Made by a program: the position numbers and the translations under genes. Positions 15,269 to 24,254 of a DNA stretch of 29,820 nucleotides are shown piece by piece (position 1 is the stretch's first letter; each line of letters starts with the position of its first letter). This stretch comes from GCA-002701455 sp964342575 (lineage in GTDB: Bacteria; Pseudomonadota; Alphaproteobacteria; Thalassobaculales; Thalassobaculaceae), in the NCBI GenBank assembly GCA_964342575.1, contig CAYFGZ010000040.1, positions 1 through 29,820 of the forward strand. The letters run 5' to 3'. The notes beneath the pieces were generated by a model, which had not been told where the DNA came from, did no database searches, and saw nothing but the letters and a program-made list of their open reading frames with translations.

Positions 15269-15919
15269 ATGTCACTAAAAGCAGCTCTTAAAGCGGGTCT
15301 GGTAGCATCAGATGCCAAAGATGGTTCGCCGAGCGGGGAAACCAGGAAGAACCTGGTTTCGCATAAAAAGCCAGATAAAGAGGTTCCGAAACTTAGGTCT
15401 ATGAGTTTGAAAAGCACGGATAAACCGGCCATGTCCTTGGCTGTGGACCTGTCAGATTCATTGCCTAAGCCAAAGCTTTCAGTCAAATCTGCGTTCAAAG
15501 CGGCTAATATTAACGAGGTCCATAGAAAGGAACTCCCTTCCAAAGAGATTCAGGAAAGCCCGCTACTTGTTCCTAGTTCTAAGGCAGCAGAAGATGGCGG
15601 CGCTAAAGGGCGCGTGAACCCTCGGCAATACGTACGGGAATTAGATAGGTTTCTTAATAAGCAGAACGGGGATTTGACAAAAGGCGTTGTTTTGGACGTA
15701 TCTTCCGTTGAAATAGAGCAAGTTGTAAAATTATCGGCTAGGGTGCGGGGGAGATATATAGCAAAACTTCTCGATGTTGGAACCGTTGGGCGAGGGTCTC
15801 TTAAGGAATCGGAGCTATCGGAACTGCGCCGATCGCGACAATCTTTTGAAGAGCTTTCTGCTGGGATAGATCTCTTAAAAAATGCAATAGCAAATGGTGA
15901 TATATTAATCACAGGTTGA
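15269..15919 (+). CDS. Unrecognised 216-residue protein
   Basis: I do not recognise this protein. The start at 15269 is chosen because GGAG at 15258-15261 sits seven bases upstream; the frame itself begins 15 codons earlier without a ribosome site. Residues 1-115 are low-complexity, rich in Ser, Lys, Ala and Pro and probably disordered, with imperfect repeats such as SLKAALKAG (2-10) and SVKSAFKAA. Residues about 118-216 look folded and mostly helical: PRQYVRELDRFLNKQ, VEIEQVVKLSARVRGRYIAKL, then ELSELRRSRQSFEELSAGIDLL. No signal peptide, membrane helix or cysteine-rich motif is visible, so it is likely cytoplasmic. It lies between two dioxygenase genes, divergent from one and 120 bases before the other. 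Confidence 0.65.
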   Translation: MSLKAALKAGLVASDAKDGSPSGETRKNLVSHKKPDKEVPKLRSMSLKSTDKPAMSLAVDLSDSLPKPKLSVKSAFKAANINEVHRKELPSKEIQESPLLVPSSKAAEDGGAKGRVNPRQYVRELDRFLNKQNGDLTKGVVLDVSSVEIEQVVKLSARVRGRYIAKLLDVGTVGRGSLKESELSELRRSRQSFEELSAGIDLLKNAIANGDILITG

Positions 15920-16039
15920 GCTGTATCGCATAAAAACAAAGCGCCTAGTCTAATTATATGGTTTTAATTAGCGTTACTTATTTTTACACAGCTATGTTAG
16001 CTTGTGTATGGTATGTAAATGTAGATAAAGGTGGCGTAA

Positions 16040-16840
16040 ATGTTAATAGATCGAACGGTTGTCAGGGCTTTTAAGGAACTGGGTGCCGTCGTGGTCAGAA
16101 ACGCTATACCAAATCTTTGGATCGAGAAATTACAAAGAGGGTTGGAGCGCAACATAGCTACACCGGGCCCATTTACCAGGTGTTACACAAAGGACGGTGA
16201 GAGCGGCAGTTTTATTGGCGACTATTGTAATTGGGCTCGTATACAAGAATATAAATCGTTCTTTTTCGATTCGCCTGCAGCTGCGCTGGCTGCCGATTTA
16301 ATGCAATCATCTAAGGTTAATTTATTTCATGAGCATGTCTTGGTGAAAGAGCCCAATACAGAAAATAAAACGCCTTGGCATCATGATCAACCATACTATT
16401 GCGTTAACGGAAACGATACATGCTCCCTATGGATTCCTTTGGATCCAATTAGTGAGGAGGCCTGTGTACAATTCATAGCAGGTTCTCATTTATGGGGGCG
16501 CTGGTTTACTCCAACAAAGTTCATTGGAAGCCAATTTGAAAATAAGGATGACGGTTTCGAGGAAATGCCAGATATCGACTCAAATATACAAAATTATGAT
16601 ATCTTATCGTGGGAGTTAAACCCTGGTGATTGTATAGCTTTTAACTTTCTTACTGTTCATGGAGCACCGGGTAACACCTCAAAAACAATACGAAGGCGGG
16701 CATTTGCGGCTAGGTTTACAGGGGATGACGTAACTTATGTTAAGAGAAAGGGAGAAATGTCTCCTCCATTTCCTCAACTTGAATTGCGTGAGGGCGAACC
16801 AATAGATTGTCCTACTTTTCCTGTTTTGCTCCGGCGATAA
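16040..16840 (+). CDS. Phytanoyl-CoA dioxygenase (PhyH) family protein
   Basis: A 266-residue Fe(II)/2-oxoglutarate dioxygenase of the PhyH family. The facial triad is H114-x-D116 (PWHHDQPYY) and H207 (TVHGAPGN), and an arginine in IRRRAFAARFTGDD should hold 2-oxoglutarate. VNLFHEHVLVKEP and SLWIPLDPISEEACVQFIAG are standard family segments. Bacterial members hydroxylate varied small molecules (for example ectoine, phosphonates, fatty acids), and the substrate here is unknown. AAGGTGG lies just before the ATG at 16040. An MFS transporter gene follows 142 bases downstream on the same strand and could supply or export the substrate or product. Confidence 0.9.
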   Translation: MLIDRTVVRAFKELGAVVVRNAIPNLWIEKLQRGLERNIATPGPFTRCYTKDGESGSFIGDYCNWARIQEYKSFFFDSPAAALAADLMQSSKVNLFHEHVLVKEPNTENKTPWHHDQPYYCVNGNDTCSLWIPLDPISEEACVQFIAGSHLWGRWFTPTKFIGSQFENKDDGFEEMPDIDSNIQNYDILSWELNPGDCIAFNFLTVHGAPGNTSKTIRRRAFAARFTGDDVTYVKRKGEMSPPFPQLELREGEPIDCPTFPVLLRR

Positions 16841-16982
16841 AAATAAAAACTACTGGGAATTTCGCCAAGTTGAACCGCGATAACTCGGGTGTAGTAGATC
16901 CAAAAATATGAATCTCGCACTTTATCACTGGGCAAGGCTGCTCCAATCACCATTGTTACTAAATATACCGATTCTTTAATTC

Positions 16983-18263
16983 ATGAAGATCCAAACTTAC
17001 ATCATCAAAGCGACGGCCCGTATTAGGCAACCTGGCTTGCTAAGAATAATGACAATAATGTGTTTTTTCCTAATGTTGGTTCAAGTAAACCGAGTTGGTG
17101 GGGGGATTTTGGCGCCTGCACTCGCCAAAACGCATTTCCTTTCACCGGGTACGGTTGGTATCGTAATTGGCATAATGTTTTTTGCGTCTGCCGCCGTACA
17201 ACTGCCCGTTGGTTTGATGTTGGATCGGTTTGGCGCGCGTCGCATGTTGGTTGGGCTCAGTGCTATTGCTATTCTGGGCATGCTATTATTTGGAATGGCT
17301 CAGGGCCCAGCGGGTCTAGTTATCGGGCGCATTTTAATCGGAATTGGACACGGTGCATCCATCACAGGCATCTATTTGTTGGCGTTGGCATGGGCTTCTC
17401 CTGAGCGCGTAGCCACAGTAGCGGCCACGACTATTGGCATTGGTGGAGCCTTAGGTGGAATAGTTGGGACGGCACCACTTGCTTTATCCATAGAAGCCTT
17501 CGGCCTAAATATAACTTTTATTATACTCGCAGCATTATCAGCAGTGGTAAGCGTAATAATTTGGTGGTTGGTAGATGACAGGCCTGTGCCCCAGGCAGTA
17601 TCCCAGAATAACGAAAGTATAGTAGCTATCGTATATGGTTTTTGGGAGGTGTTGAAAGATCGGAATTTGCGGCCTATCTTTGCAATGGCACTATGCTTTT
17701 CAGTACCTTTTGCAGCCATCGGTGGTTTATGGGCAGGCCCATTTTTAAGAGATATTCATGTGCTGAGCCCGGCTACGGCCGGCAGTGTTATCTTAGTTAT
17801 GGCTTTTTGCGTCAATATCGGGACATTTATTTATGGTCCCCTAGACCGAATCTTTAATACTCGCAAATGGGTGGTTGTAGCGGGAGTAATGATTATGATT
17901 ATCAGCTTGTTGAGTTTGTCGGTTTGGCCCAATGGCCCTCTCTTGCTCGTAGCAAGCATCCTGGGAATTTTTTCTCTGGCTTCTCCGATTTTTGTTACCC
18001 TAGCCAGTCATTGCAGAAGTTATGTTCATGAAAGTAGAGCAGGTCGGGTTTTAGCGATTATTAATTTTTTGGGTGTGGGGTTTATCTTTGTAATGCAAGG
18101 AATTACTGGTTGGTTGTTCGAAGTGATGATGGCGTCTGGTTTTTCGTTACTCTTCGGCTATAGATTAATTTTTTTGCTTGTCGCGGCAGTACTGACACTT
18201 TGTTGCATAGCCTATCTTTTTAGCCGCGATATTGTGCCCAATATCGACAGCACAGAAGATTAG
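16983..18263 (+). CDS. Major facilitator superfamily transporter
   Basis: A 426-residue polytopic membrane protein with about twelve hydrophobic helices in two halves separated by a polar loop near 200-225 (DDRPVPQAVSQNNES). Motif A of the superfamily is GLMLDRFGARR at residues 77-87, between helices 2 and 3. The N-terminus is basic and cytoplasmic. No ribosome site is visible before the ATG at 16983; an internal ATG at 17049 would still keep the first helix. Substrate cannot be told; metabolite:H+ symport or drug efflux are both possible. It follows the PhyH gene and ends in a four-base overlap with the opposing DsbA-like gene. Confidence 0.87.
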   Translation: MKIQTYIIKATARIRQPGLLRIMTIMCFFLMLVQVNRVGGGILAPALAKTHFLSPGTVGIVIGIMFFASAAVQLPVGLMLDRFGARRMLVGLSAIAILGMLLFGMAQGPAGLVIGRILIGIGHGASITGIYLLALAWASPERVATVAATTIGIGGALGGIVGTAPLALSIEAFGLNITFIILAALSAVVSVIIWWLVDDRPVPQAVSQNNESIVAIVYGFWEVLKDRNLRPIFAMALCFSVPFAAIGGLWAGPFLRDIHVLSPATAGSVILVMAFCVNIGTFIYGPLDRIFNTRKWVVVAGVMIMIISLLSLSVWPNGPLLLVASILGIFSLASPIFVTLASHCRSYVHESRAGRVLAIINFLGVGFIFVMQGITGWLFEVMMASGFSLLFGYRLIFLLVAAVLTLCCIAYLFSRDIVPNIDSTED

Positions 18264-19063
18264 TTGCGTTTGCGAGACTCGGAAATTAATTTTTCCAACT
18301 TAGGGAGAGTTAAGGCCCCTGGCGAGATCTTGTCATCAATTATTAACGCTGGAGTTCCCCGTATTAATAGCTGTTGTCCCAGTTCGCGATTTTTTCTAAG
18401 TTTGTCTAAAACCTCCGAGCTCTCCATATCCTTTGCTAGTCTATTGACGTCTAACCCGACTTCCTTGGCTACTTGAAATATAGCTGCTTCCGAAATTCTA
18501 CCCTTAAGCAGCATCAACGATGTGTGAAAGATTTTAAATTTATTTTGATATTGGGCTGCTAGCGAAGCTTGAGCCGCTGTCATCGAAACTGGACCTAATA
18601 TGGGATATTCCTTTAAAATAACTTTAACATCATCGTTTCTATTAATGGCTTCTAGGAGAACGCGCAGCATATTTTTGCAGTAACCACACTGATAATCAAA
18701 AAATTCAACTACAGTTACACTCCCTTCTGGATTTCCCAATATCGGATCTTCGGGGCTGTCCTCTATGGTCTTCTTGTGCAGCCGAACTTGCCTTCGTTGC
18801 TGTTCCTCCTGTGCGATTTCTTCGCGAGTTTGTATTGTTTCAAGCGCTTCCAAAATGATTTCGGGGTTTTCTCGTATATACTGCCGAATAAGCTGAAATA
18901 ATTGAGCTTGTTGTGGACGTGAGAAAAGATTCTTGTTTTCGGCTAGTATAATTGTGGGAGAGCTATAAGACACTCCGAATATTAAAAGGAAAACTGCCAA
19001 CACGAGCCATCGTGGATAACTGACTGTTTTGATAGTTACGATTCTCAACATATTTCCAAACAT
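18260..19063 (-). CDS. DsbA-family thiol:disulfide oxidoreductase, ScsC-like
   Basis: A 267-residue exported thioredoxin-fold protein. A hydrophobic segment at about 18-35 is a signal peptide or anchor. A charged helical stretch at 47-100 (QLFQLIRQYIRENPEIILEAL, then Glu/Gln-rich) resembles the ScsC N-terminal stalk that oligomerises relatives. The catalytic domain has FFDYQCGYCKNM with C126 and C129, and RGTPALIIDD with the cis-proline. It acts in the periplasm as oxidase or isomerase. The ATG at 19063 is used; an ATG at 19051 with GGA just ahead is a good alternative. It is 30 bases after the M48 protease stop, so the two probably form one operon. Confidence 0.88.
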   Translation of the reverse strand: MFGNMLRIVTIKTVSYPRWLVLAVFLLIFGVSYSSPTIILAENKNLFSRPQQAQLFQLIRQYIRENPEIILEALETIQTREEIAQEEQQRRQVRLHKKTIEDSPEDPILGNPEGSVTVVEFFDYQCGYCKNMLRVLLEAINRNDDVKVILKEYPILGPVSMTAAQASLAAQYQNKFKIFHTSLMLLKGRISEAAIFQVAKEVGLDVNRLAKDMESSEVLDKLRKNRELGQQLLIRGTPALIIDDKISPGALTLPKLEKLISESRKRN

Positions 19064-19093
19064 ACAAGAACGTACTACTCTTAAAAACTGTTT

Positions 19094-20470
19094 TCAACGA
19101 GTAACGCTAAGCCTCTTCGAAAAATGAATTATATCCAATGCCCGTTGGTATGCAGAAGATCCTTTTTTCATATTATTTTTGGCCATTGTGGCGTTTTTTC
19201 GGGCTAGGTTAGCGTTATTTTTTAAGAGTGCTTCTTCGGCGAGAGAGAGCTTTGCTAGCGCTTTATGGCCTAATCTACCTTGAGCTATTGCCAATTGATG
19301 CCATGAAAATGCTGAATTAGGCATTGAACGGACTGTTAGCTTAAGATGCTGGTGGGCTGAGTAATTGGCCTCAGGAGTATTGATTGCTAATTCGGTCCTG
19401 GCCAATTGCATTCTTATCAGAGAATCATTTTCTGAGAACACTAGGGCAGCCTGGTATGCCTCACGCGCTTTCTGCTTTTGATTTGTCTCTAGCAGAAGTT
19501 GCCCTTTTAGTTCCCAGAAATAAGCGTCCCTGGGTTGCTCATCTATTAAATTTTCTAAGACGGCAAGCGATTTAGCGATATTAGCTTCTTTATATAGGCC
19601 AATTGCTCTGGCATATCTGGCGGCTATACTTTTGTTGCTAGTGGGATAAAGTCGAAAAGTTTCCTTGGGCGCAAGGATGAAACCTCGCAATTTGGCAATC
19701 ATTCTCGAATGCTTTATTCTTTGCTTCCTTGGGAGAGTATCCCTAACATTTGTAGATAGAGCTAACTGGTTTTTAACCAACTCAATTCTATCGATAGTGT
19801 GGGGGTGTGTTCTTACGTACGGAGAACGCCTTTCCAGGGATAACAATTCCTGAACTTCAAGTGTTTGGAGAAATTCTAGTAAGCCCTTAGGAGATATATT
19901 GGCTGAAGCAAGATAACGTAAAGCGGCTTGATCGGCGGCGGCTTCTTGGCTTCTACTATGTCTGTATAACGATGCCAGGCCTGCTTTTTGTGTCCCGTGT
20001 ATTATCGCGTTTCCTGCGTCACCCCGCCCTGTGGTGGCGGCTGTGATAGTACCCAGCACCATCCCCAAAATCGCCACATTTGAAGTGTTCTGAACAGTGC
20101 GAGATCGATGGATCAAATGGCCAGCGGCTATATGTCCGATTTCATGTGCTAAAACTCCCAGCAGTTGAGAAGGGCTATTCGTCCTTCTCAATAGACCAGT
20201 ATGTAAAAATAATTTACCACCTTTTGTAACGAATGCACTTATTGAGTCATCGTGTATAATGTAAGTCTTAATAGCGTCTTCGTGCAGGCCCGCAGCCGCT
20301 AGAATTGGTTTAGTCAGGTCGCGAATATAGGATTTGATCTCCGAATCGATTATAAAGCGTTTATTTTTACAATCTGCGGGAGACTGAACGCATAGAAAAA
20401 TGAGGATGACTATACAAACTGAAGAAAAAGAAATCCAAAAATTGAATTCATATCCGCGATCTGATTTCAT
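19094..20470 (-). CDS. M48 metalloprotease with TPR-like C-terminus (BepA/YfgC type)
   Basis: An exported zinc metalloprotease of about 458 residues. An N-terminal hydrophobic segment (SSVCIVILIFLCVQSP) directs it across the inner membrane. The zinc motif HEIGH (residues 109-113 from this start) lies in LGVLAHEIGHIAAGHL, and the third ligand is Glu in SRSQEAAADQAALRYL. The C-terminal half has helical repeats like TPRs (AYQAALVFSENDSLIRMQLARTEL; AFSWHQLAIAQGRLGHKALA). This matches BepA/YfgC, the periplasmic protease/chaperone for outer-membrane protein and LptD quality control. The start is uncertain: ATG 20470 gives a normal signal peptide, while a TTG-ATG pair at 20506-20501 would add 11-12 residues. 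Operon with the DsbA-like gene suggests joint envelope folding quality control. Confidence 0.88.
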   Translation of the reverse strand: MKSDRGYEFNFWISFSSVCIVILIFLCVQSPADCKNKRFIIDSEIKSYIRDLTKPILAAAGLHEDAIKTYIIHDDSISAFVTKGGKLFLHTGLLRRTNSPSQLLGVLAHEIGHIAAGHLIHRSRTVQNTSNVAILGMVLGTITAATTGRGDAGNAIIHGTQKAGLASLYRHSRSQEAAADQAALRYLASANISPKGLLEFLQTLEVQELLSLERRSPYVRTHPHTIDRIELVKNQLALSTNVRDTLPRKQRIKHSRMIAKLRGFILAPKETFRLYPTSNKSIAARYARAIGLYKEANIAKSLAVLENLIDEQPRDAYFWELKGQLLLETNQKQKAREAYQAALVFSENDSLIRMQLARTELAINTPEANYSAHQHLKLTVRSMPNSAFSWHQLAIAQGRLGHKALAKLSLAEEALLKNNANLARKNATMAKNNMKKGSSAYQRALDIIHFSKRLSVTR

Positions 20471-20609
20471 ATGTACACTATTACAACTATATAGCAGGTT
20501 CATCAATCAGAGTGTTTCTTTGGCTTGCGGGCTGTCCGACTTTGCGTATTTTTACGAGTTTACTGAATTGGAAGTAAAGACCTGAATCTATAGAAGCAGA
20601 GGAATAATA

Positions 20610-21761
20610 ATGGTTTTGAAGGTTGCGGATAGGGGTAATATGCCCCCCTTTATTGTTATGGATGTTATGCAAGCGGCGTGGGATCGGGAGGTCTCCGGAA
20701 AAGATGTTTTGCATCTAGAAGTGGGGCAGCCTTCTACTCCTGCGCCGAATAAAGTGATAGATGCCGCTAAATTAGCACTTGAGAAGGATAACCTAGGGTA
20801 CACGGTGGCATTTGGTCTCCCCCAGTTGAGAGGTAGAATCGCTGAACACTATAAAAGGTGTTATGAAATAGATGTTCGGGTAGAGAAGATAGCCGTAACA
20901 AAGGGTTCGTCGGCCGCCTTTATTTTAGGTTTTATGGCTGCATTTAATCCGGGAGATAGGGTGGCGATGGTGTCACCTGGTTATCCAGCTTATCGAAATA
21001 TCCTGCGGGCATTGGGAATAGAGCCTGTCATTATAGAATCGAATCTGAAACATCGTTTCCAGCCCACGGTTTCCTTGCTGAAAGCATGCGAGAAACCCAT
21101 CGACGGACTAATTATAGCTAGCCCATCAAACCCCACTGGTACAATGATAGATGATCGGCAAATGAAGCTGTTAACGGATTACTGTAGCGAAAATGGTATA
21201 CGGCTGATTTCTGATGAAATTTATCACGGTATCACCTACGGGTATCCATCAATTTCCGCTCTCCAAACGGATCCACAAAGTTTGGTAATAAACAGTTTTT
21301 CAAAATATTTTTCCATGACGGGTTGGCGTCTTGGGTGGATGATAGTGCCAGATGACATGATACGGCCAATTGAATGCCTCGCGCAGAACTTATTTATATC
21401 GGCTCCTACTCTTTCACAGCACGCAGCCATATACGCATTTGATTGCTATGAAGATGCCGAAGAAAATGTAGAAAAATATAGAAAGAATCGCTCGATCCTA
21501 ATGAATGAATTACCCGTTGCGGGAATTTCAAAATTAGCGCCAGCGGACGGCGCATTCTATATCTATGCCGATATATCTGACTTAACGGAAGATAGCACGC
21601 TGTTTTGTCAACGAATGTTGCAAGATATTGGGGTGGCCTGCACTCCAGGTTTGGATTTTGATGCCGAGCGCGGCAGCAATACAATTCGGCTCTCTTTCGC
21701 TGGGGCGAACCGGGATATGGTAGAGGCTTGCAAACGAATCAAGTCTTGGTTGAAACGTTAA
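20610..21761 (+). CDS. Class I/II PLP-dependent aminotransferase
   Basis: A 383-residue fold-type I aminotransferase. LHLEVGQPSTPAP is the start-region motif, GYTVAFGLPQLRGRIAEHY follows, SPSNPTGT carries the cofactor Asn, SDEIYHGITY holds D202 and Y205, and INSFSKYFSMTGWRLGW holds the Schiff-base lysine K232. A late Arg in NTIRLSFAG should bind the substrate carboxylate. This is the aspartate/aromatic aminotransferase superfamily; the amino acid cannot be named. AGAGGA sits six bases before the ATG at 20610, an excellent site. It is divergent from the M48 gene and converges on rne with a shared terminator. Confidence 0.9.
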   Translation: MVLKVADRGNMPPFIVMDVMQAAWDREVSGKDVLHLEVGQPSTPAPNKVIDAAKLALEKDNLGYTVAFGLPQLRGRIAEHYKRCYEIDVRVEKIAVTKGSSAAFILGFMAAFNPGDRVAMVSPGYPAYRNILRALGIEPVIIESNLKHRFQPTVSLLKACEKPIDGLIIASPSNPTGTMIDDRQMKLLTDYCSENGIRLISDEIYHGITYGYPSISALQTDPQSLVINSFSKYFSMTGWRLGWMIVPDDMIRPIECLAQNLFISAPTLSQHAAIYAFDCYEDAEENVEKYRKNRSILMNELPVAGISKLAPADGAFYIYADISDLTEDSTLFCQRMLQDIGVACTPGLDFDAERGSNTIRLSFAGANRDMVEACKRIKSWLKR

Positions 21762-21784
21762 AAGCGCTTTTCCCCTGCGCTTTT
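21760..21784. terminator. Bidirectional terminator between aminotransferase and rne
   Basis: AAAAGCGC at 21760-21767 and GCGCTTTT at 21777-21784 form a perfect 8-bp stem with a 9-base loop, placed exactly between the two convergent stop codons. The A/T ends supply a U-run on either strand, so it can end both transcripts. Confidence 0.75.
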
Positions 21785-21785
21785 A

Positions 21786-24254
21786 TTATTTGTCGTCCCT
21801 ATTCCACCATCCTTGGCGGGGAGTTGATTCTTCTGAACTTGCGTCACTGGCTTCTATAGCTGATCCAGTCTGTTGTTTGATTCGCACGACCCTTTTGGTA
21901 GGTTCTTTTTTTATAGTATCAACTCCTGTCTTATCATTTTTGTCTTTATCTGGTTGTTTCGAGTCCGCTGGTAATTTTGAACGTCCTCGGTTTGAGTTAG
22001 ATTTAGAGGTTTCATTTTTAATCGAGGTCGTCCCAGCTTTGCTCCGTTTTTTTGATTTAGGTTTGACCGATTCAATCGGGTTGTTATCTTTATCATCTTC
22101 AAGATCGGTTCGTAGTTCTAGCTCGTGATTGGCAGTTAATATAGTCAAATCATTGTTATCGTATTGATCTTGATTACTCGCCCGCTCTTCTAGGGGTTTT
22201 CGAACTCTACGCTTGCCCCCTCTCTTACCTCTGCGTTTTTTTCGTTTCTCCATATCGTCTTCGTCAATATTGCTATTACCAATATTGCTAGCTTCTGATC
22301 CTTGTTGATCCGGTTCAATTTGGGAAGTGGAGTGTATTGATTTTCTCGAGGTAGATTTGTTGTTACGTCGTTTCCGTTGCTTGGTATTACCGGGCGATTT
22401 TTTACTCGAAGCTTTCGTGTCTCTCTCTTTCTTTTTACTATCAGATTCCGCTGCAATAGCAGCCATTTCTTGAATTCTATCTTCTCCGGCTTTCAGCAGA
22501 GTCCTCTCGATTTTGTGTTCAGGTGCTATGAGTTGATTGTCGGGCTCAACGAATATTTGGAATCCGTAGCGTTTTTCCATCCCATCCAGTATTTCACGTT
22601 TTCGGTTCAACAAATAAAAACCAACTTCGGTTGGGAGATGGATTAGGATTTCCGAAGCCTCTTGGCGCAGCCCTTCTTCCTCAATATTCCTTAAGACTTG
22701 GAGAGCAGCAGAGTCTATGGACCGCCTTAACCCACTTCCGGAGCAATGGGGGCATGGCTGTGTACTCGCTTCAGTCACGCTAGGCCGGAGACGTTGCCGT
22801 GATAGTTCCATGAGACCAAACTGACTAATTTTACTCATTTGAACTCGGGCTCTATCCGATTTTATCACGTCTTTCATCTTACGTTCGACCGTATGTTGAT
22901 TCCTAGTTTCATACATATCGATAAAGTCTATAACTATTAATCCAGCAAGATCTCTTAATCGCAATTGGCGGGCTATTTCCTCAGCAGCTTCGAGGTTAGT
23001 TTTCAGTGCTGTCTCTTCAATATTTCGCTCTCTGGTTGAGCGTCCAGAATTCACGTCAACGGCGACTAATGCCTCCGTTTGATTTAGAACTATGTAACCG
23101 CCCGATCTTAGTTGAACGGTTGGTTCGTACAAGTAATCTAGTTGGGCTTCTACCTGTAATTTACTAAAAAGAGGTATTCCTCCTGTGGCAAAGCGCTGCA
23201 CTCTCCGGGCATGGCTTGGCATGAGCGTTTTCATGAAAGATTTTGCGAGCCGATAACCGTCCTCACCTTCTATTAAGATTTCATCGATATCTCGCGTATA
23301 AAGGTCTCTTATTGAACGTTTTATAAGATTAGCTTCCTCGTGGACGAGGTACGGAGCAGTGGAAACAAGAGTAGATTCGCGAATTTGGTCCCAGAGTCTA
23401 ATTAGATATTCATAGTCCCTTTTTATCTCGGTTTTTGTTCTTTCACTGCCTGCCGTCCTCACAATTACTGCCATGCCATCTTGAAGATTCAAACCTTCTA
23501 CAACATTTTTTAGACGCTTCCTATCTGGCGGGCTGACGATTTTTCGGCTTACTCCCCCACCCCTCGGTGTATTGGGCATTAGGACACAATATCGCCCTGC
23601 TAGAGATAAAAATGTTGTTAATGCGGCACCTTTACTTCCTCGTTCCTCTTTTACTACCTGAACGAGCATAATCTGTCGGCGAGCTATTACTTCCTGTATC
23701 TTGTAACGTCTTTTATTGCGTTTTGGTTTATGGCTACGTGAATTAGATGCAAGTTGGTCGGCTGCCGACTCGTCTTCTTGTTCTTTGCCCTCAGCTTCAA
23801 TCCTTTCGGCATAGTCATTCTCATGAACATCAATCGGGGTTTCAATGTCTAATTCTTGGGAGATTAAATTGTTTTCAAGGACAGTATTGGCATCGCTTCT
23901 GGCAGGTGAGGCCGCACCATTTTCTTCTAATTCTTCTTCAGTGGCCAGTTGCTGCAAATCAATTTCGTCCTCAGCGCGCTCGGCTAGAAGCGCTTCACGG
24001 TCCTCCATTGGGATTCGATAATAATCTGGATGAATTTCATTAAATGCCAAAAACCCGTGGCGATTTCCTCCGTACTCGACAAAGGCGGCCTGTAAAGAGG
24101 GTTCCACTCTGGTGACCTGGGCAAGATAAATATTGCCCTTTAAGGGACGACGACTAGAAACCTCAAAATCAAAATCTTCTACACGGGTTCCACTCGTCAG
24201 AACTACCCTTGTCTCTTCGACTTGGGTAGCATCGATAAGCATACGCTTTGTCAT
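21786..24254 (-). CDS. rne: Ribonuclease E
   Basis: An 822-residue endoribonuclease E. MTKRMLIDATQVEETRVVLT opens the RNase H-like part. The S1 domain (about 38-225) is split by an acidic, disordered insertion at roughly 85-175, as in alphaproteobacterial enzymes. Catalytic aspartates are D400 (VAVDVNSGRST) and D443 (VIDFIDM). The Zn-link is CPHC at 501-504, which tetramerises the enzyme. From about 590 on, the tail is a charged, low-complexity scaffold of Lys/Arg and Asp/Glu blocks, ending QGWWNRDDK; GWW at 815-817 matches the PNPase-docking motif reported for Caulobacter RNase E. It is the core of the RNA degradosome. AGGAG lies about 10 bases before the ATG, and a leader of up to several hundred bases precedes it. 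Confidence 0.96.
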   Translation of the reverse strand: MTKRMLIDATQVEETRVVLTSGTRVEDFDFEVSSRRPLKGNIYLAQVTRVEPSLQAAFVEYGGNRHGFLAFNEIHPDYYRIPMEDREALLAERAEDEIDLQQLATEEELEENGAASPARSDANTVLENNLISQELDIETPIDVHENDYAERIEAEGKEQEDESAADQLASNSRSHKPKRNKRRYKIQEVIARRQIMLVQVVKEERGSKGAALTTFLSLAGRYCVLMPNTPRGGGVSRKIVSPPDRKRLKNVVEGLNLQDGMAVIVRTAGSERTKTEIKRDYEYLIRLWDQIRESTLVSTAPYLVHEEANLIKRSIRDLYTRDIDEILIEGEDGYRLAKSFMKTLMPSHARRVQRFATGGIPLFSKLQVEAQLDYLYEPTVQLRSGGYIVLNQTEALVAVDVNSGRSTRERNIEETALKTNLEAAEEIARQLRLRDLAGLIVIDFIDMYETRNQHTVERKMKDVIKSDRARVQMSKISQFGLMELSRQRLRPSVTEASTQPCPHCSGSGLRRSIDSAALQVLRNIEEEGLRQEASEILIHLPTEVGFYLLNRKREILDGMEKRYGFQIFVEPDNQLIAPEHKIERTLLKAGEDRIQEMAAIAAESDSKKKERDTKASSKKSPGNTKQRKRRNNKSTSRKSIHSTSQIEPDQQGSEASNIGNSNIDEDDMEKRKKRRGKRGGKRRVRKPLEERASNQDQYDNNDLTILTANHELELRTDLEDDKDNNPIESVKPKSKKRSKAGTTSIKNETSKSNSNRGRSKLPADSKQPDKDKNDKTGVDTIKKEPTKRVVRIKQQTGSAIEASDASSEESTPRQGWWNRDDK

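Noticed and set aside
22190..22456. Charged open frames antisense or frame-shifted in the rne tail
   Set aside because: They are shadows of the low-complexity Lys/Arg/Glu codons of the RNase E scaffold region, which is in the correct frame with the catalytic domain.
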